A stretch of 64,000 nt of DNA from Diphasiastrum complanatum (Eukaryota; Streptophyta; Lycopodiopsida; Lycopodiales; Lycopodiaceae). This document shows, in pieces, positions 59,331-64,000 of this stretch. Below the pieces are notes generated by a model, which was given only the letters and a program-made list of their open reading frames with translations, was not told the origin of the DNA and made no database searches. Within the stretch, counting starts at the first letter, position 1, and each line of letters starts with the position of its first letter. The DNA is taken from the NCBI GenBank assembly GCA_029204225.1, contig CM055113.1, forward strand, positions 12,362,234 to 12,426,233. Direction: 5' to 3'. Made by a program: the position numbers and the translations under genes.

Positions 59331-60839
59331 ATCAATGCTAGATAAGTGTCGCAAACAATTTTGTCTCGTTGTTGCAAACGATTTTGTTTCTTTGAATTTT
59401 CTTTTGTGCGGAAGCTCACAGGAACCTAGACACACGACTACACATCACAGAATAGATTCCATTCTAGCAATCAAGATAGCGGAAGACAAGGATATGCACG
59501 AAAATAGAGCAATCAATTATTGATTTAATTTTTAAGAGCGAGATGGTCAGTGTCTCGCTTGTTGGCGGCCTGACACTCTGCTCTTTCGTTGTGTTCTACT
59601 CGTTGGCAGACTTTCCTACACAGTTGTCTCATTTCTGCTCTACTCTCTATGGCTCATTGTATCTGTTGTAAAGCTACCTTTACAAGCTTTACTTCCGGTG
59701 CCATTGGCGCCAGCTATGTCCCCGGCGCCAGCAGCGCCCCTGCTGCTCCCGGCGCCAACGGCGCCGGCGCCGCTCCCGGCGCCACTGTGACCAGAATCCA
59801 GCCGGTGCCAAGTTCCTATGGCTGAAAATCTTTGATCGGTTCTAGCGGAGTCCAGAGAGCTCAGATCGATGTGCAATCACCTCACACGATCTAGGCATGA
59901 TTAAAGGAAGCCTGGGGATCAATAAAATCTAGAGAGAGAAAATGACTTTCTAGAAAGAGAAAATCCTAGAGAGATAAAAACGTGCTTTACCAGCTTAGGT
60001 AGAGTGCTTGGTATGAGGGGAGGTGCCGAATCACACCAATACTATAGGGGAGTGCGGGTTGCGACTCAGGGCGAGCTCCAACCAAGTCTCAGCCTCCCTT
60101 GCTGGAATGTTGTCATGGCTCTCGCCTTGGCATGCTAGCGCCCCGGAGACTAGGGTCGGTCACACACTTGAAATGTAACCTTCTCAGATTTATCAATAAA
60201 GTGGGATTTTCCTCAAACTGACTCTGATTACCTTCTGGGTTTCAGTGTTCGGTAAAAGCGCCAGTTGTAAGGCCGCTTTCAAAATTTTTAACTTGGCACA
60301 TAGCTGAGGGTCGTATCCCGGGACGCCAGCGGTATGCCGTCGGGACCATTCGGTCCGTGGCGCCAGCGGTATGCTGTTGGGACCATTTGGTCCAGGAACT
60401 GGTTGTTTCCATATCTGTCGCGGCTTGTGGTTCTGAGTGTTCCTTGCATGAACGTGAATGGGTTAAGCTCTTGGGGAACGGGCTCTAACCTGTCGACTGA
60501 GTTGGATGGCTTGCTTGGGTGGATGTTACCTGTTTATGGCTGTCCAGTCTGGCTTGGCGCCAGGTTGGCTTCCAGCGCTCGTGACGAAGCTTTCAGTTGG
60601 TTAAGTCTGATGTAAGTCAGACCGCTTGCTTGGAATGGATGTTACTCGTTTGTAACGAAGCTTCGAGTTGGTTAAGTTTGACGTATGTCGGGCGGCTTGC
60701 TTGGAGGAAAGTCACCCACGTCGGGACTCCCGATCTGGCATGGCGCCAGGTTGGATCTCAATGTTGGTTTTCGGAACTTCAAGTTGGTTAAGTCTGATCG
60801 TTGTTGGCGAGTTGGCTACTTGTATGTCGAGTGGGTTTG
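59331..60839. repeat. GC-richer region with GGCGCC cluster and tandem repeats
   Basis: 59706-59783 holds six GGCGCC palindromes in 78 bp. 60318-60390 contains two copies of a roughly 36-bp unit (GCCAGCGGTATGC...GGGACCATT.GGTCC). 60585-60800 contains repeats of about 75 bp around GAAGCTT..AGTTGGTTAAGT. Small ORFs (such as 59589-59825, Ala/Gly/Pro-rich) look like by-products of the repeat composition. No gene is supported. Confidence 0.65.
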
Positions 60840-61650
60840 GAGTGGATTCTAATCTGATCCTCAAGAGGGATTGGATGTTAGATTTACTTGATCTATCAAT
60901 CTACTTGAGATTAAGATCAATCTAGATCAATTCTAGACATAAAATCCTAACAAGAACAATCATTAATGAAGGTAGGTGTACTTTATGGTTTCACACATGT
61001 GAAACTCTATCTGAGTACGGACTCCAAGTACGCTATGATAGAACCTCAAAACAATCAATACAAATGTAGACAAATGGAGAGAATCACACAAAATTGCTTC
61101 CAAAATCAAGATTGATCTCTCACATTGATTATGGCTGAATATGCCTCTATATATACACTTCTTGGAGCTCGAGGTACTGATCATGCATCAGATCTCATAC
61201 GTGTGAGGATGCCTTGTCATCATCATGCAATTTTGACACTTGGATCAAACTTTCCATTTTGGACATTTTTGGTCCAATTTCCTACTATATGTAGATCTTC
61301 ATGAAAATCTTCTAGAAGCAAAATCTTGCCTACTTCAGCTATTTCCACACGTGTGATCTGTCCTCTACACATGGGATGTGACACCTATTCAAAATATTTG
61401 GCTCATGCAATCAATAGATTGATGCCATGTGTCATATCTCTAAAAAACTAGTTTTTGGCCATTTTAGCCACTAGAACTTGTATTAAATCATATGTACAAC
61501 ATATATGATTATGGTACACGACAAGTACACTAGTTTCACACTTGGGAACAGGCTCCACACATGTGTGTTTATCCTATATACAAGATGTTTGGCCTCTACC
61601 AAGCTTATTTTTGCATCTTTCACAGTATAGATAGCGTTTGTGAACAAAGT
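60840..61650 (-). repeat. Truncated copia A-type LTR in the right arm
   Basis: Matches the left-arm LTR up to 26 bp before its PBS end, with the TATA box at about 61150 and CACACGTGTG variants near 60995, 61200 and 61350. No PBS or internal region follows. Confidence 0.8.
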
Positions 61651-61685
61651 TTTAGACTTGCTCTGAAACTAAACATAATACTCAC

Positions 61686-61882
61686 TCTGGAATATAAAGA
61701 CAAACCCAGTTCCCTGTGACGCCATCCCTGGACAAGGCACCTTGGGTTGCATGATCGAGATTGGCTGGTGTAGTGGGGAACATGAGATTGTGCTCCAATC
61801 GATCAACTCGATCAACTGTGCCATTCTGATATACCTTCACTCCAAGTATCTCATACTGAACTTGTCTTGGAATAGTCGCCAT
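61686..61882 (-). pseudogene. Captured carboxylesterase first exon, right arm
   Basis: The same 66-residue frame and donor site as at 2333, with four residue differences visible (for example TTP for TAP, VTG for ITG). Neither copy has downstream exons. Confidence 0.65.
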
Positions 61883-62487
61883 CGCTCGACCTACCCTCCT
61901 TCAGTGAATACAGGAAATTTTCAAATCTACTAATTATGTTGATGTACTAGCTCAAGCGTGACACAAGTCATGCCTAGATTCAAATGCTCTAGCTTAGAAT
62001 TTTTTTAACAACACCTTCTTTGTGGTTTTAGATTATTGAAAATGGATTTGAGAAAACTGTTTTTGTTAGAACTGCTCTTGTGAAAAATGTGGGAAGTAGA
62101 GGACGCTCACAATATGTTTGAAAAGTTTCTCACCAAGAGTTTAACTTCTCACCAATCAAACAATAACAGATCAATTAGCATTTGCATTGAGGGTGACTAG
62201 AATGAGCAGTTATAAGCTAGATATCATGACACAGATCGTCATTCCATTTGTCTTGTTAATTATCCACTGAACTAGCGTGAGTTGATTTGGTTTTATCAAT
62301 GTCCTTCAATTGAATAAATTTTACACATATGTTAAGAATATTTATTTGTTGCTTTTGTAGGATTTTCTACAATTGATATAGTATCAGAACAAAAAATAAT
62401 ATTTCAATAATCAAGAGGTGATCCTCATCATTTTAATGTCATATTCAAAATTCAACTAATAAATATAATAGATAGTTGAACTTAAAA

Positions 62488-63580
62488 TGAATACACATGG
62501 TTTGAAATAACTACATTGGAATCTTAGTGGATTGCCTTTGTAATAAAATAGTCACTAATAACGGTTATAGAACAAGATACTTGCTATCATTACTTATCAA
62601 TGAGAAAAAAAATGCACGGGATAAATTTCTAAGTAATGATAATGGTCGACCAATTGAAGATAACTATCTATAAAACAAGAATATTTAGTATTTTGATATC
62701 CTTTTTTTTTAGTAATCAATACCTATACTTTATTGTATAAACAGTTTTCTTATCCATTTATTCAAAAAATTTCAAATCACTATTCCCAAAACAATACATA
62801 CAAATTCTCCAACGATTTCTTATTTAAATAAAATGTAAACAAATCCTACTACACAATGAGAAATTTGTATTTTGGATACAACATTCCAATCAATGATTGG
62901 AATGAAATGACTCATGCACAATCTGACGCAATTGCAGCTGATTTGGATAAACACTTTGGTCACATTGATCAATGTGGAAACAAATTGACAAATGGACCAA
63001 TCACATTTTCTTCTGTAATACAAATGGTCAATCCTACAATAGCACATCTATTTAAATCTCATCTTCAAATACAAGAACATAAGATATAACGAACACTTTT
63101 TTTTTATATTTCTATTATGAAATATGGAAATAATTTTCAACTTAACTTTATTGCACGATTTTCAGGTTATCACAGAAGAAGATGTAGCATCAACAAGTGC
63201 TACAAAGGTATATCAAACTCTGTTTATCTATTTCATTTTTGAAAGTTTAACTATGCAGATAAATTGTTTGAATGCAAAAAAACACACCTCCACCAAAAAG
63301 AGCACGAAGAACATTCACATCTACAAATTAGAATGCAGCAAAAACAAAAAAGTTTACATTGGACAAACAACATCACTGACGAAAAGATATCACCAACACT
63401 GTGAAAACCCTCCTTCAAAAATGTTGGCAGATGCATCTCTATATGCTCCTTTTAAAAATAATTTTATTATATCTACAATGTGTACTACTTGTGACAAAAA
63501 GATTGCAAATAATTTAGAATCTATATAGATCTATTCGCTTCATGTGGCTCAAATGGTTATAACATATTATAAAAAAACCC
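62488..63580 (+). pseudogene. Broken GIY-YIG gene, right-arm copy
   Basis: ORF 62856-63089 (77 residues) and exons from about 63166 and 63259 to about 63580 match the left arm. The GIY-YIG motifs (IYKLE, VYIGQ, KRYHQH, NNLE) are all retained. The one-base frame break after NNLE is identical to that in the left copy. In addition, the upstream ORF here has lost about 73 bp after its seventh base and has a CAG-to-TAG change near 62530. The shared lesion dates from before the duplication; the extra ones came after it. Confidence 0.65.
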
Positions 63581-64000
63581 AGGCAATTCCAAAAAATATT
63601 GGTACTTGAAAAGATGTCATTATACATAAATATAATAAAGTTAGCTGCCAACTATAAACAATTAAAATATGTTTTCATTTATTATTTATGATTCAATGAT
63701 TTCCAATTATTATAGTCACCAAGACATGAAACATTGTAATAATGTTATATATTCCTTGCAAGTTCTATCATTTAAAAATTGGATGAAGTTCCAAGAACAA
63801 AATACATGTCCAATGCATTATAGGACATTACAAAGTTGAAGTCTTCAATTAACATTATAGAAAATACACACAAATGACGAGTCTATGAGACTAGCCTTCG
63901 ATTCTAGTTTAAAATTCTTGTAAATTTTAAACTTTGAAATAGAAGAAAAATAATAATTTGTAAGATACTACATTTTGCAAAAAAATTAAAATTTAGACTG

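Larger units (their letters stand above)
60840..64000. repeat. Right arm of the large inverted repeat
   Basis: Reverse complement of 143-3370 with scattered differences. One deletion of about 73 bp lies at 62494, in the basic-N-terminus ORF. It continues past the window end. Confidence 0.95.

Noticed and set aside
59589-59825. Ala/Gly/Pro-rich small protein
   Set aside because: Composition follows from the GGCGCC repeats; the opposite strand gives a similar ORF.

Overview
The window is nuclear DNA from a land plant with a large, AT-rich, transposon-filled genome. The evidence is Ty1/copia and Ty3/gypsy LTR retrotransposons primed by plant-type PBSs, GT-AG introns, a plant BAHD acyltransferase and a plant carboxylesterase exon. 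A fern, other seed-free plant or conifer would fit; I cannot name the species. There are no prokaryotic features.

Layout. (1) The two ends form one inverted repeat: the left arm (1-3370) pairs with the right arm (60840-64000) and continues past the right window edge. Each arm carries a broken GIY-YIG endonuclease gene facing outward, the captured first exon of a CXE-type carboxylesterase facing inward, and most of a copia LTR. (2) 2.5-35.8 kb is a nested retrotransposon stack. Truncated copia A holds a 376-bp MITE. Copia D is split by copia B (TSD GCACT). Copia B contains a gypsy element in its gag gene (TSD GAGCT) and a young copia C in its 3' LTR. Copia E follows, an internally deleted relic. 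(3) 35843-45092 is a 9.25-kb element with 35-bp terminal inverted repeats and no visible target-site duplication. (4) 45-50.3 kb is repeat-rich and almost gene-free, with a second transposase fragment, microsatellites and a 473-bp tandem duplication. (5) 50.5-53.7 kb holds broken copia fragments in both orientations. (6) 55.7-57.2 kb is the only intact host-type gene, a single-exon BAHD acyltransferase. (7) 58.9-60.8 kb holds a solo or partial LTR and GC-richer tandem repeats, then the right inverted-repeat arm.

The most notable object is the 9.25-kb TIR element. It encodes an intron-containing RNase-H-fold-like transposase of a family I cannot name (three in-frame stops), a histone H3 protein with CENH3-like features in an intact 214-codon ORF, a cysteine-protease remnant resembling Ulp1/C48 (one in-frame stop), and two unrecognised genes on the other strand. 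Seven CACGTG palindromes lie within 188 bp of the divergent promoter between the histone gene and one of the unknown genes. The MITE in copia A has the same termini and subterminal sequence, so the family has mobilised short derivatives. A DNA transposon carrying a centromeric-type histone is, to my knowledge, not a described arrangement.
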